Below, one piece after another: positions 1-11,700 of a stretch of DNA of 64,000 bases (its first letter is position 1; each line of letters starts with the position of its first letter). The notes beneath the pieces are model-generated. The model saw only the letters and a program-made list of their open reading frames with translations. It did not search any database and was not told where the DNA came from. Location: positions 31,434,001-31,498,000 of the forward strand of contig NC_091976.1 of the NCBI RefSeq assembly GCF_036711975.1, given 5' to 3'. Origin of the DNA: Onthophagus taurus (taxonomy: Eukaryota > Arthropoda > Insecta > Coleoptera > Scarabaeidae). A program made the position numbers and the translations under genes.

Positions 1-280
1 GTATAGCAATATACCCAATTTGCTTTCAACACTTTCTTTTTTGTAATTATTTATAGCTTTGATCCGTTCATACTTAGAAAATGAAAATTACTTCCTTTAA
101 GAAATCATTGCAAAAAATTTACATTTTTCACTTTATAAAGATTAAATTCAAAAAAATCATATCTCAAAAAGTAGATGTGATATTAAAGCAAATTTAATTC
201 AATTTCAACGCACCGAATATACTTCTTTCATTCATACAAGATTTTAATATACTTGTTGAGTTGTTATAGCACAAGGCATC

Positions 281-3200
281 TATTCTACCTTCTAGAGTCT
301 GCCTTATACCGTCAGCATTCTACTTCGCTTCTAGAGTCTTTTAATTTATGTGTAACATAAGCTGTGAGTCTGATAACTTGTTGGCAGCACGAGCTATTAC
401 ACCTCCAGTCTTCTACTTTGATCCTAGAGTCTGCCAACTTGTTGGCAGCATGAATTATTAAGTCTTCAGCCTTTAACGGCCCGTCAAGAGGAAATGAGCG
501 ATATAGATAAAAGGATATCGGAATTACAAGAAAGATTGCATAGAAAGAGGCTTTTAATCAGCAACTTGCAAATCAAATTAGTGCTACTTCTCATAAAGCT
601 GCGTATCATCAACTTGTTAGGTAATATTTATAATAAAGAAAATTTTTTATTAATCTTGAACTACTTAACAAGGATATTGATAGAAATTTTAATTATTTTG
701 AGCGCCCAAGATTGCATTATATTTCCTGCAGTGTTAAGTCTGCATTAAGTTTTTAAAGTTTGCATTATGTTTTTAACATACTTATTGACTCGTTAGTTTC
801 TGTTAGGTTATATTATGCCACCAGCATTCTACTTCGTTTCTGCAGTCTTCTAATTTGTGGGCAGCATGACTTATTCAAAACAGATATCTGTTTTGACACC
901 AAGAGGTGTCTAACTTATTGGCAGTATGAGCTATTCCACCTCCAGCCTTCTACAGTGTTGTCAAGAGTCTGCAAACTTGTTGGAAGAGTGAGTTGTCACA
1001 TCTCCAAACTCCTATTCATCATTTTGAAGTCTACCAACTTGTTGGCATCATGAGCTATTATACCTCCAGTCTTCTACATTGATCTTAGAGTCTATCAACT
1101 TGTTGGCAGTATGGATTATTACATCTCTAGCCTTCTACTTCGTTTCTAGAGTCTACCATCTTGATGGTAGCATGAGCTATCTACATCTACTACATCTCCA
1201 CACTCCTATTCATCATTTTGAAGTCTGCCAACTTGGTGGTAGCATGAGGTATTATACCTCCAGCCTTCTACTTCGTTTCTAGAGTCTACCATCTTGTTGT
1301 CAGCATGAGCTATTACATCTTCAAACCCCTATTCATCATTTTGAAGTCTACAAACTTGTTGGCAGCATGAGATATTGTACCTACAGCCTTTTACTTCATT
1401 TTTAGAGTCTTTTAACTTGTTGGCAGCATGAATATTACACCTCCAAGCCTTCTACTTTCTTTCTAGAGTCTGCCAACTTGTTGGCAGCATGAGCTATTAC
1501 ACCTCCAAGCCTTCTACTTTGTTTCTAGAGTCTGCCAACTTGTTGGCAGCATGAGCTATTACATTTCCAGCCTTCTACTTCGTTTCTAGAGTCTGCCAAC
1601 TTGTTGGCAGCATGAGGTATTATACCTCCAGTCTTCTACATTGATCTTAGAGTCTATCAACTTGTTGGCAGTATGGATTATTACATCTCTAGCCTTCTAC
1701 TTCGTTTCTAGAGTCTACCATCTTGATGGTAGCATGAGCTATCTACATCTACTACATCTCCACACTCCTATTCATCATTTTGAAGTCTGCCAACTTGGTG
1801 GTAGCATGAGGTATTATACCTCCAGCCTTCTACTTCGTTTCTAGAGTCTACCATCTTGTTGTCAGCATGAGCTATTACATCTTCAAACCCCTATTCATCA
1901 TTTTGAAGTCTACAAACTTGTTGGCAGCATGAGATATTGTACCTACAGCCTTTTACTTCATTTTTAGAGTCTTTTAACTTGCTGGCAGCATGAATATTAC
2001 ACCTCCAAGCCTTCTACTTTCTTTCTAGAGTCTGCCAACTTGTTGGCAGCATGAGCTATTACACCTCCAAGCCTTCTACTTTGTTTCTAGAGTCTGCCAA
2101 CTTGTTGGCAGCATGAGCTATTACATTTCCAGCCTTCTACTTCGTTTCTAGAGTCTGCCAACTTGTTGGCAGCATGAGGTATTATACCTCCAGTCTTCTA
2201 CATTGATCTTAGAGTCTATCAACTTGTTGGCAGTATGGATTATTACATCTCTAGCCTTCTACTTCGTTTCTAGAGTCTACCATCTTGATGGTAGCATGAG
2301 CTATCTACATCTACTACATCTCCACATTCCTATTCATCATTTTGAAGTCTGCCAACTTGGTGGTAGCATGAGGTATTATACCTCCAGCCTTCTACTTCGT
2401 TTCTAGAGTCTACCATCTTGTTGTCAGCATGAGCTATTACATCTTCAAACCCCTATTCATCATTTTGAAGTCTACAAACTTGTTGGCAGCATGAGATATT
2501 GTACCTACAGCCTTTTACTTCATTTTTAGAGTCTTTTAACTTGTTGGCAGCATGAATATTACACCTCCAAGCCTTCTACTTTCTTTCTAGAGTCTGCCAA
2601 CTTGTTGGCAGCATGAGCTATTACACCTCCAAGCCTTCTACTTTGTTTCTAGAGTCTGCCAACTTGTTGGCAGCATGAGCTATTACATTTCCAGCCTTCT
2701 ACTTCGTTTCTAGAGTCTGCCAACTTGTTGGCAGCATGAGGTATTATACCTCCAGTCTTCTACATTGATCTTAGAGTCTATCAACTTGTTGGCAGTATGG
2801 ATTATTACATCTCTAGCCTTCTACTTCGTTTCTAGAGTCTACCATCTTGATGGTAGCATGAGCTATCTACATCTACTACATCTCCACACTCCTATTCATC
2901 ATTTTGAAGTCTGCCAACTTGGTGGTAGCATGAGGTATTATACCTCCAGCCTTCTACTTCGTTTCTAGAGTCTACCATCTTGTTGGCAGCATGAGCTATT
3001 ACATCTTCAAACCCCTATTCATCATTTTGAAGTCTACAAACTTGTTGGCAGCATGAGATATTGTACCTACAGCCTTTTACTTCATTTTTAGAGTCTTTTA
3101 ACTTGTTGGCAGCATGAATATTACACCTCCAAGCCTTCTACTTTCTTTCTAGAGTCTGCCAACTTGTTGGCAGCATGAGCTATTACACCTCCAAGCCTTC

Positions 3201-4080
3201 TACTTTGTTTCTAGAGTCTGCCAACTTGTTGGCAGCATGAGCTATTACATTTCCAGCCTTCTACTTCGTTTCTAGAGTCTGCCAACTTGTTGGCAGCATG
3301 AGGTATTATACCTCCAGTCTTCTATATTGATCTTAGAGTCTATCAACTTGTTGGCAGTATGGATTATTACATCTCTAGCCTTCTACTTCGTTTCTAGAGT
3401 CTACCATCTTGATGGTAGCATGAGCTATCTACATCTACTACATCTCCACACTCCTATTCATCATTTTGAAGTCTGCCAACTTGGTGGTAGCATGAGGTAT
3501 TATACCTCCAGCCTTCTACTTTGATTCTTGAGTCTGCCAACTTGTTGGCACCATGAGCTATTGCACTTCCAGCCTTCTACTTCGTTTCGAAAGTCTGCCA
3601 ACCCGTTGGCAGCATGAGCTATTATACCTCCAGCCTTCTACTTCGTTTCTAGAGTCTACCATCTTGTTGGCAGCATGAGCTATTACATCTTCAAACCCCT
3701 ATTCATCAATTTGAAGTCTACAAACTTGTTGGCAGCATGAGATATTGTACCTACAGCCTTTTACTTCATTTTTAGAGTCTTTTAACTTGTTGGCAGCATG
3801 AATATTACACCTCCAAGCCTTCTACTTTCTTTCTAGAGTCTGCCAACTTGTTGGCAGCATGAGCTATTACACCTCCAAGCCTTCTACTTTGTTTCTAGAG
3901 TCTGCCAACTTGTTGGCAGCATGAGCTATTACATTTCCAGCCTTCTACTTCGTTTCTAGAGTCTGCCAACTTGTTGGCAGCATGAGGTATTATACCTCCA
4001 GCCTTCTACTTTGATTCTAGAGTCTGCCAACTTGTTGGCAGCATGAGGTATTATACCTCCAGCCTTCTACTTCGTTTATG
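281..4080 (+). repeat. 61-bp satellite with 562-bp higher-order repeat, block 1
   Basis: Tandem units of about 61 bp, each carrying the near-palindrome TGCCAACTTGTTGGCA followed by GCATGAGCTATTA and a pyrimidine-rich part ending CTTCTACTTCGTTTCTAGAG. The same landmark (CTTAGAGTCTATCAACTTG) recurs at about 1084, 1646, 2208, 2770 and 3332, exactly 562 bp apart, so about nine diverged units form a higher-order repeat present in roughly five near-identical copies. Short open frames of 65-67 codons recur at the same period and are by-products of the repeat. The block lies upstream of the first visible ASPP exon, probably in an ASPP intron. Bases 1-280 before it are AT-rich with nothing recognisable. 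Confidence 0.95.
471..620 (+). pseudogene. Decayed duplicate of an ASPP coiled-coil exon
   Basis: This stretch copies the second half of the true ASPP exon at 7442-7647 (homology from about 7499) at roughly 96% identity, including the donor site GTAATA. It has about five substitutions and one base deleted in an A run, which shifts the frame after 'ERLHRKRLL'. No proper acceptor precedes it; the copy starts directly after satellite sequence. The similarity goes on through the downstream intron to about 1050 (matching 7648 to about 8060), so this is a segmental duplication of about 580 bp and not a retrocopy. It lies upstream of the real exons and is not expected to code. Confidence 0.88.
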
Positions 4081-4217
4081 TTGACTTCGTTATGTTGAAA
4101 TTGTCACAAAATTTAAAATTTCATTAAATCGCTGTGAGTTTATTTTTGACAGTTAGACAACGATTTATGCATGAAATTGAAGATTAAATCTTCTATTTTA
4201 ATATGATACATGATATA

Positions 4218-4544
4218 CAGGGTGAGCCGGGAGGAATGTAAAAAAACTCATATGTTCTTATTCAATTTTCATTTTTTTTTCCATTTTTAACAAGAGCTCT
4301 TAGTAAACGAAGCCGGAAATGTTTAGAAGTTAATGGCAATATTTTCGAACAATTATTAAAATAACGCTGATGATCAATATTTACTGTTGATGTATAAGAT
4401 TTTGTTTAATTGTAGTTATGCAGTAAGAGTTATGCAATAAAAGAAAATCGGATAAGGTCATATCAGTTCTTTTACATTGCTACAATTATATTTTAGTGTA
4501 TAACACACTCCTAAAGTTTGGTCCGTTCCTCCCGACTAACCCGG
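4218..4544. mobile_element. MITE with mariner-like TIRs and TA target site
   Basis: A 327-bp element with imperfect inverted ends: CAGGGTGAGCCGGGAGGAA on the left and the complement CCGGGTTAGTCGGGAGGAA on the right. It is flanked by TA on both sides. No transposase is coded. The flanks resemble the segment at 5460-5720, which lacks the element and so shows the empty site. The end sequence fits a Tc1/mariner-derived MITE. Confidence 0.8.
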
Positions 4545-4639
4545 TATAGTGTACTTCATTAAAGAAGTGTCTAGAAAAAAATGTTTGAAGAAATGTTAAA
4601 ATTAAGATAAGTTTGATGTGTCAAAAATTCATTCAAATT

Positions 4640-5455
4640 GCGCCTCAAGCCTTCTACTATGTTTCTAGAGTCTGCCAACTTGTTGGCAGCATGAGCTATT
4701 GTACCTCCAGTCTTCTACTTTGATTCTAGAGTCTGCCATCTTGTAGGCAGCATGAGCTATTACAGCTCTAGCCTTCTACTTCGTTTCTAGAGTATACCAA
4801 CTTGTTAGCAACATGAGCTATTATACCTCCAGCCTTCTAATTTGATTCTAGAGTCTACCAACTTGTTGGCAGCATGAGCTATTGCACCTCCAGCCTTCTA
4901 TTACGTTTCTAGAGACTGCCAACTTGTTGGCAGCATGAGCTATTGCACCTCCAGCCTCCTACTTTGATTCTAGAGTCTGCCAACTTGTTGGCAGCATGAG
5001 TTATTGCACCTCCAGCCTTCTACTTTGATTCTAGAGTCTGCCAACTTGTTGGCAGCATGAGCTATTGCACCTCCAGCCTTCTACTTTGATTCTAGAGTTT
5101 GCCAACTTGTTGGCAGCATGAGCTATTGTACCTCCAGCCTTCTACTTTGATTCTAGAGTCTGCCAACTTGTTGGCAGCAAGAGTTAATACACCTCCAGCC
5201 TTATACTACGTTTCTAGAGTCTGCCAACTTGTTGGCAGCATGAGCTATTGCACCTCCAGCCTTCTACTTTGATTCTAGAGTTTGCCAACTTGTTGGCAGC
5301 ATGAGCTATTGTACCTCCAGCCTTCTACTTTGATTCTAGAGTCTGCCAACTTGTTGGCAGCAAGAGTTAATACACCTCCAGCCTTGTACTACGTTTCTAG
5401 AGTCTGCCAACTTGTTGGCAGCATGTGCTATTATACCTCCAGCCTTCTACTTCGT
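4640..5455 (+). repeat. 61-bp satellite, block 2
   Basis: About thirteen units of the same satellite as block 1, here mostly with TTTGATTCTAGAGTCTGCC junctions. It is followed at 5456-5720 by a diverged copy of the unique segment found at 4081-4620, so satellite and flank were duplicated together. The long 562-bp higher-order repeat is not seen here. Confidence 0.92.
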
Positions 5456-5786
5456 TTATTTTGAAATTATCACAAAATTAAGAATTTCATTAAATAGCTG
5501 TGAATTTATTTTTGAGAGTTAGACAACTCGAGTTGAAATGTCAAAAAAAAAAAATAAAAATTTCATTAAACCACTGTGGGCTTATTTTTAAGAGTTACAA
5601 AACAAGGTATGTTTTAAATTGAAGATTAAAGCTTCTACTTTAATATGGTTTATGATGTATAGGGTACTTGATTAAATTTTGTTTAGAAAATATGTTTGAA
5701 CGAAATGTTGCTAAATTTTGATTTGAACTGTCATAAATCATAAAATAAATCAAATAGATAAAAATTTATTGTAATTTTTGTTTCAG

Positions 5787-8700
5787 CTAGTGACCTTGAT
5801 TCAATTCGAGCTCTTTTCAATGAAAAAGAAAAGGAATTATCTTTGGCCGTGGCCAAAGTGGAAGAGCTCACCAGACAACTCGAAGAGTTGAGAAGGGGCA
5901 GGTCATCGAGAGACCAACCTCCCGCTTCAGCCCTCGAGCTAGACAAACTCCGAAGAGAACTTATGGTTGGTATTAAACTCTACCCAAAAGTTTCCATCGT
6001 CCTCCGAAAGCTTTCCATAATGATACGACGTGATACTCCTCGAAATCTCTAGTTTCGTTTACATAAACCACGATGAACCCCTCTAAACTTACATTTTCTA
6101 GTAACCAAACTCTTGTTGTATTAATTTATTTTTTTTAACTTTTAATAACCATCTAATATTGTTTTAAATTTAAGTTTTAACTAAAAAAAGTGGATTGTAT
6201 TTTTAAAAGTGGATAAAACAACCGGGTTTTGTTGTTTCGTTCACCCTTTTTAGTTTGACAGAGGTAAAAAGCGATGTCAAAGCGCATCAGCAAGTAAAAT
6301 TTGGCGTCCAGCTCCAATTTTTTATGCACAAACCTATCAAAACGAACACTCGTTTTTTTTTTGGTGTTTGCGTAAAGCTTTAGCATACGTTCCAAAATGC
6401 TCAACTACCCTAGGGTTTAGACGAATTAGAATTGTTAATTAGTGGTTTAACGCTGACCTTTCGTGTTTATTGAACTAAAACTTTACCGCTTGGATTCAAA
6501 TTCATATTATCACCCATTAAATTGTACGAGTGTGATCGAAATTCAAGCTTTCGGATCAATTTGTTTTTAAATTAAATTCTTTTTGGATCGAATTGAACCT
6601 ACTTGATACAAATTTAATTAAATTTTAGTATAAAACCAGATAATACGTTAAAGCTCTTTTCGTTAAAAGCGATATCGATCCGAAATAACTTATGGATATT
6701 TCACCCGTCAGTTTCGTACGTGGCGTGAATCAAGTTATTACCATCGACTTTCTGGGGAAATTAAAATGCAAATTGAAAAGACTCGTTAAATATTTTTAGT
6801 TTGAATAGAAAATTAGATCAAGATTTTTTTTATTAAATTGAAAATAATTTGTGCTAAATCAATAAACGCTCAATTATCAAAGTGGTGATATTAAATTATT
6901 CAATAAACACGTTTCTATTTTTTGCTTTAAACGTAAAATAATTTATGAAACTGGGTTATGTCAACTTTGAAACGACGATTATTTTAAAAGCATGAATAGA
7001 AGGTTAAAGTTGAACTGTCCGGTTAATTTAAAATAATACGTAAAATATTAACACTTCATTATTCTTAACGGAAGCTAAATAAACTATATTTGTCGTTTCA
7101 TTTAAAATCATTTTAGATATTTTACTCAACATTTACCTTGTTGATTTTACACGTAATTTCGATTTATTTAGGGGGGTGTTTTATCAACGATGACATGTTC
7201 ATTTTGACGAGGGTTCCCCAAAAATTTCATCCCATTTTCACCTGTCCACTAACTCCCGCTGCATTATTCATCTCGACACTGATGCTATCATCAGTTATGG
7301 ATGATATTTCCGCATTGTAGTTTATGATGACCGAATATCAATCGCAACCTGAATAATATAATACATTCCATTTTAACTACAAATATTTTAACGATAAACT
7401 AATAAAAATCCGTTTCTTTAATTTTTTTTTGTTTCTTCTAGTATCGGAATAAATTAAATGAGCAACAGAATCAAAGATTAAATCAGCAACGAGAAGCTTT
7501 AACGGCCCGTCAAGAGGAAATGAGCGCTATAGATAAAAGGATATCGGAATTACAAGAAAGATTGCATAGAAAGAGGCTTTTAAATCAGCAACTTGCGAAT
7601 CAAATTAGTGCGACGTCTCATAAAGCTGCGTATCATCAACTCGTTAGGTAATATTTATAATCATAAATCTTGAACTACTTAACAAAGATATTGATAGAAA
7701 TTTGAATTATTTTGATCGCCTTAAAATTACATTACTTTTCCTGCAGTGTTAAGTCTGCATTAAGTTTTTGAAGATTGCATTATGTTTTTAACATACTTGT
7801 TGACTTGATAGTTTCTGTTAGGTTATATTATGCCTACAGCATTTTACTTCGATTCTAGAGTCTTCTAATTTGTGGGTAGCATCAGCTATTCAAAACAGAT
7901 ATCTGTTTTGACACCTAAAGGTTGTCAACTTATTGGCAGTATGAGCTATTGCACCTCCAGCCTTATGCAGTCTTGTCTGGAGTCTGCAAACTTGTTGGCA
8001 GCATGAGCTATTACATCTCCAAACTCCTATTCATCATGTTGAAGTCTCCCAGCTTGTTGGCAGCATGAATATTATACTTCCAGCCTTCTACTTCGTTTCT
8101 AGAGTTTGACAACTTGTTGACAGCAGGATCTATTGTACTTGCAGCCTTCTAATTCGTTTCTAGAGTCTACCATCTTGATTGTAGCATGAACTATTTCATC
8201 TCTAAACTTCTATTCATCATTTTGAAGTCTGCCAACTTGTTGGCAGCATGAGGTATTGTACCTCCAGCCTTCTACTTCATTTCTAGAGTCTACCAACTTG
8301 TTGGCAACATGAGCTATTACACCTTCAGCCTACTACTTTGTTTCCAGGGTCGTCCAGCTTGTTGGCAGCATGAGCTATTACATCTCCAGCCTTCTACTTT
8401 GTTTTTCGAGTCTGCCAACTTGTTGGCAGCATGAATTATTACATCTCCAGCCTTCTACTTCGTTTCTAGTGTCTGCTAACTTATTGGCAACATGGGGTAT
8501 TGTACCTCCAGCCTTCTATTTCTCTTCTAGAGTCTGCCATCTTGTTGGTAGCATGAGGTGTTGCCCTCCAACCTTCTACTCCGTTTCTGGAGTCTACTAT
8601 CTTGTTGATATAGTAGACGCCACGAGAGCTGGCAGTAAATCATCGTTTTCCACTCTTACAAATGCCATACGTAGTAAATTAAAATTCACAAACCGCTACA

Positions 8701-11700
8701 AAATAATGTGTGTTAGAAAGAGATAGCGTTAGTTTAATATGTCTGCTATACAATTCAAATAGCCACGTCGAAAAAGTACGTCTGTTCTTCTAAGGGATGT
8801 AACTCTATAATTATAACCTCAAATCGAAATGTCTTGTTAACGTTTGTGTTTTCACAAGCCGAAAATGAAATTAATTAATAATTAATGACCAAATTATGAA
8901 CCACTGTTTAAATAAAACTTACTTAATCCCTTGCGACCTGTAAAATAACCTTTTAAAGTATTTGTTAAATAAATTAATAATTACCTACATAAATTTTATT
9001 ATAAATTAATATTAACGATTTTTCGCTGCTTAACCTCTCCTAAATTTGATAATGTTTGACATATAACCTCCATTACTAAATTAAGATACATTTAAATGTA
9101 TGTGGTGAAATAATCTAAGTCGTACGTCTTATATCTTGATTCATACCATTTTTAAACGTCAAGTCACTGCCAGCTCTCGTGGTTTCTACTATAGCATGAG
9201 CTATTACATCTTCAAAATCTTATTCATCATTTTGAAGTTTGCCAACTTGTTGGGATCATGAGGTATTGTATCTCCAGCTATCTACTTCGTTTCTAGAGTC
9301 TGTCAACTTGTTGGCAGCATAAATATTATACCTTCAGTCTTCTACTTTGATTCTAGAGTCTGTCAACTTGTTGGCAGCATGAGCTATTGTACTTGCAACC
9401 TTCTACTTCGTTTCTAGAGTCTACCATCTTGTTGGTAACATGAACTATTCCATCTCTAAACTCCTATTCATCATTTTGAAGTCTGCCAACTTGTTGGCAG
9501 CATGAGGTATTGTACCTATAGTCTTCTACTTCGTTTCTAGAGTTTGTCATCTTGTTGGTAGCATGAATATTGCACCTCCAGCCTTCTACATTGTTTATAC
9601 AAGGTGTATCAGGTACGAGTAGAAAAAAATTGAGGGGTTATATATAAAATTCTTTGCCATTTTTAGGATACGATACGATAGAGTTAAGGGTTTGAAAGTT
9701 TAAGTACTGTTGTATAAAGAATTACTAAGCAGGCTTTGCATATGTATATAGTTTTAATTCGACACATAAAAGTCATTTTTGAGATATCTTTTTAGAGGTT
9801 GTTTACTTTATACGAATAAATTTTATCACTCTTCAATGTGAAAATTTACAAAAATTTAGGTTTTAATAAACAAACTTGCTTATTATATTAAAAACAACAA
9901 AATTACAAAACTAGAAACAAATTACAAATTGCAAAGCAAAGCCTGCTTAGTATAATTCATTAACCAGTAGTACTCAAACTTGTGAACCTTTCACTTTATC
10001 GTATCATATCTTAAGAAGGATAAAGAGTGGGACATTGCGTTATAAGAATTTTTTATTCAGAAAGAGGAGACCTATAACCCCTCAAATTTTTTCTACTCAT
10101 ACCTGATACACCCTGTAGAGTTGTCCAACTTGTTGGCAGCATGAATTATTACATCTTCAGCTTTCTACTTCGTTTCTAGAATCTACCATCTTGTTAGCAG
10201 CATGAGGTATTATACCTCCAGCCTTCTACTTCGTTTCTAGAGTATGTCAACTTCTTGGCAGCATGAATATTATACCTCCAGCCTTCTACTTTGTTCCTAG
10301 AGTCCTCAAACTTGTTGGCAGTATGAGCTATTATACCTCTAGCATTCTACTATGATTATAGATTCTGCCAACTTGTTGGCAGCATGAGCTATTACATCCT
10401 CAAACTCCAATTCATCATTTTGAACTTTGCCAACTTGTTAGCAGCATGAAGTATTGTATCTCCAGCTTTCTACTTCGTTTCTAGAGTTTGTCAACTTGTT
10501 GGCAGCATTAATATTATACCTCCAGCCTTCTACTTCGTTTCTAGAATCTACCATCTTGTTAGCAGCATGAGGTATTATATCTCCAGCCTTCTACTTCGTT
10601 TCTAGAGTATGTCAACTTCTTGGCAGCATGAATATTATACCTCCAGCCTTCTACTTTGTTCCTAGAGTCCTCCAACTTGTTGGCAGTATGAGCTATTATA
10701 CCTCTAGCGTTCTACTATGATTATAGATTCTGCCAACTTGTTGGCAGCATGAGCTATTATATCTCTAGCCTTCTACTTCGTTTCTAGAGTCTGCCAACTT
10801 GTTGGCAGCACGAGTTATTACATCTTCAAACTCCAATTCATCATTTTGAACTTTGCCAACTTGTTAGCAGCATGAAGTATTGTATCTCCAGCCTTCTACT
10901 TCGTTTCTAGAGTTTGTCAACTTGTTGGCAGCATTAATATTATACCTCCAGCCTTCTACTTTGTTCCTAGAGTCCTCCAACTTGTTGGCAGTATGAGCTA
11001 TTATACCTCTAGCGTTTTACTATGATTGTAGAGTCTGCCAACTTGTTGGCAGCGTGAGCTATTACATCTCCAAACTCATATTCATCATTTTGAAGTCTGC
11101 CAACTTGTTGGCAGCGTAAGGAATTGTACCTTCAGCCTTCTACTTCGTTTCTAGAGTCGGCCAACTGGTTAGAAGCATGAGGTAGTTTACCTCCAGCCTT
11201 TTACTTCGCTTCTAGAGTCTGTCAACTTGTTGGCAGCATGAGCTATTATACCTCCAGCTTTCTACTTTGATTCCAGAGTCTGCCAACTTGTTGGCAGCAT
11301 GAGCTATTACAGTTCTAGCCTTCTACTTTGTTTCTAGAGTCTACCAACTTGTTGGCAGCATGAGCTATTACAGTTCTAGCCTTCTACTTTGTTTCTAGAG
11401 TCTGCCAACTTGTTGGCAGCATGAGTTATTACATCTTCAAACTCCAATTCATCATTTTGAACTTTGCCAACTTGTTAGCAGCATGAAGTATTGTATCTCC
11501 AGCCTTCTACTTCGTTTCTAGAGTTTGTCAACGTGTTGGCAGCATTAATATTATACCTCCAGCCTTCTACTTTGTTCCTAGAGTCCTCCAACTTGTTGGC
11601 AGTATGAGCTATTATACCTCTAGCGTTTTACTATGATTGTAGAGTCTGCCAACTTGTTGGCAGCGTGAGCTATTACATCTCCAAACTCATATTCATCATT

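Noticed and set aside
1079-3524. Five near-identical open frames of 65-67 codons at 562-bp steps
   Set aside because: They are translations of the satellite, with no signal of selection on the protein, and they recur only because the repeat does.
5731-5946. Minus-strand open frame opposite an ASPP exon
   Set aside because: Shadow of the ASPP coding exon; no family similarity.
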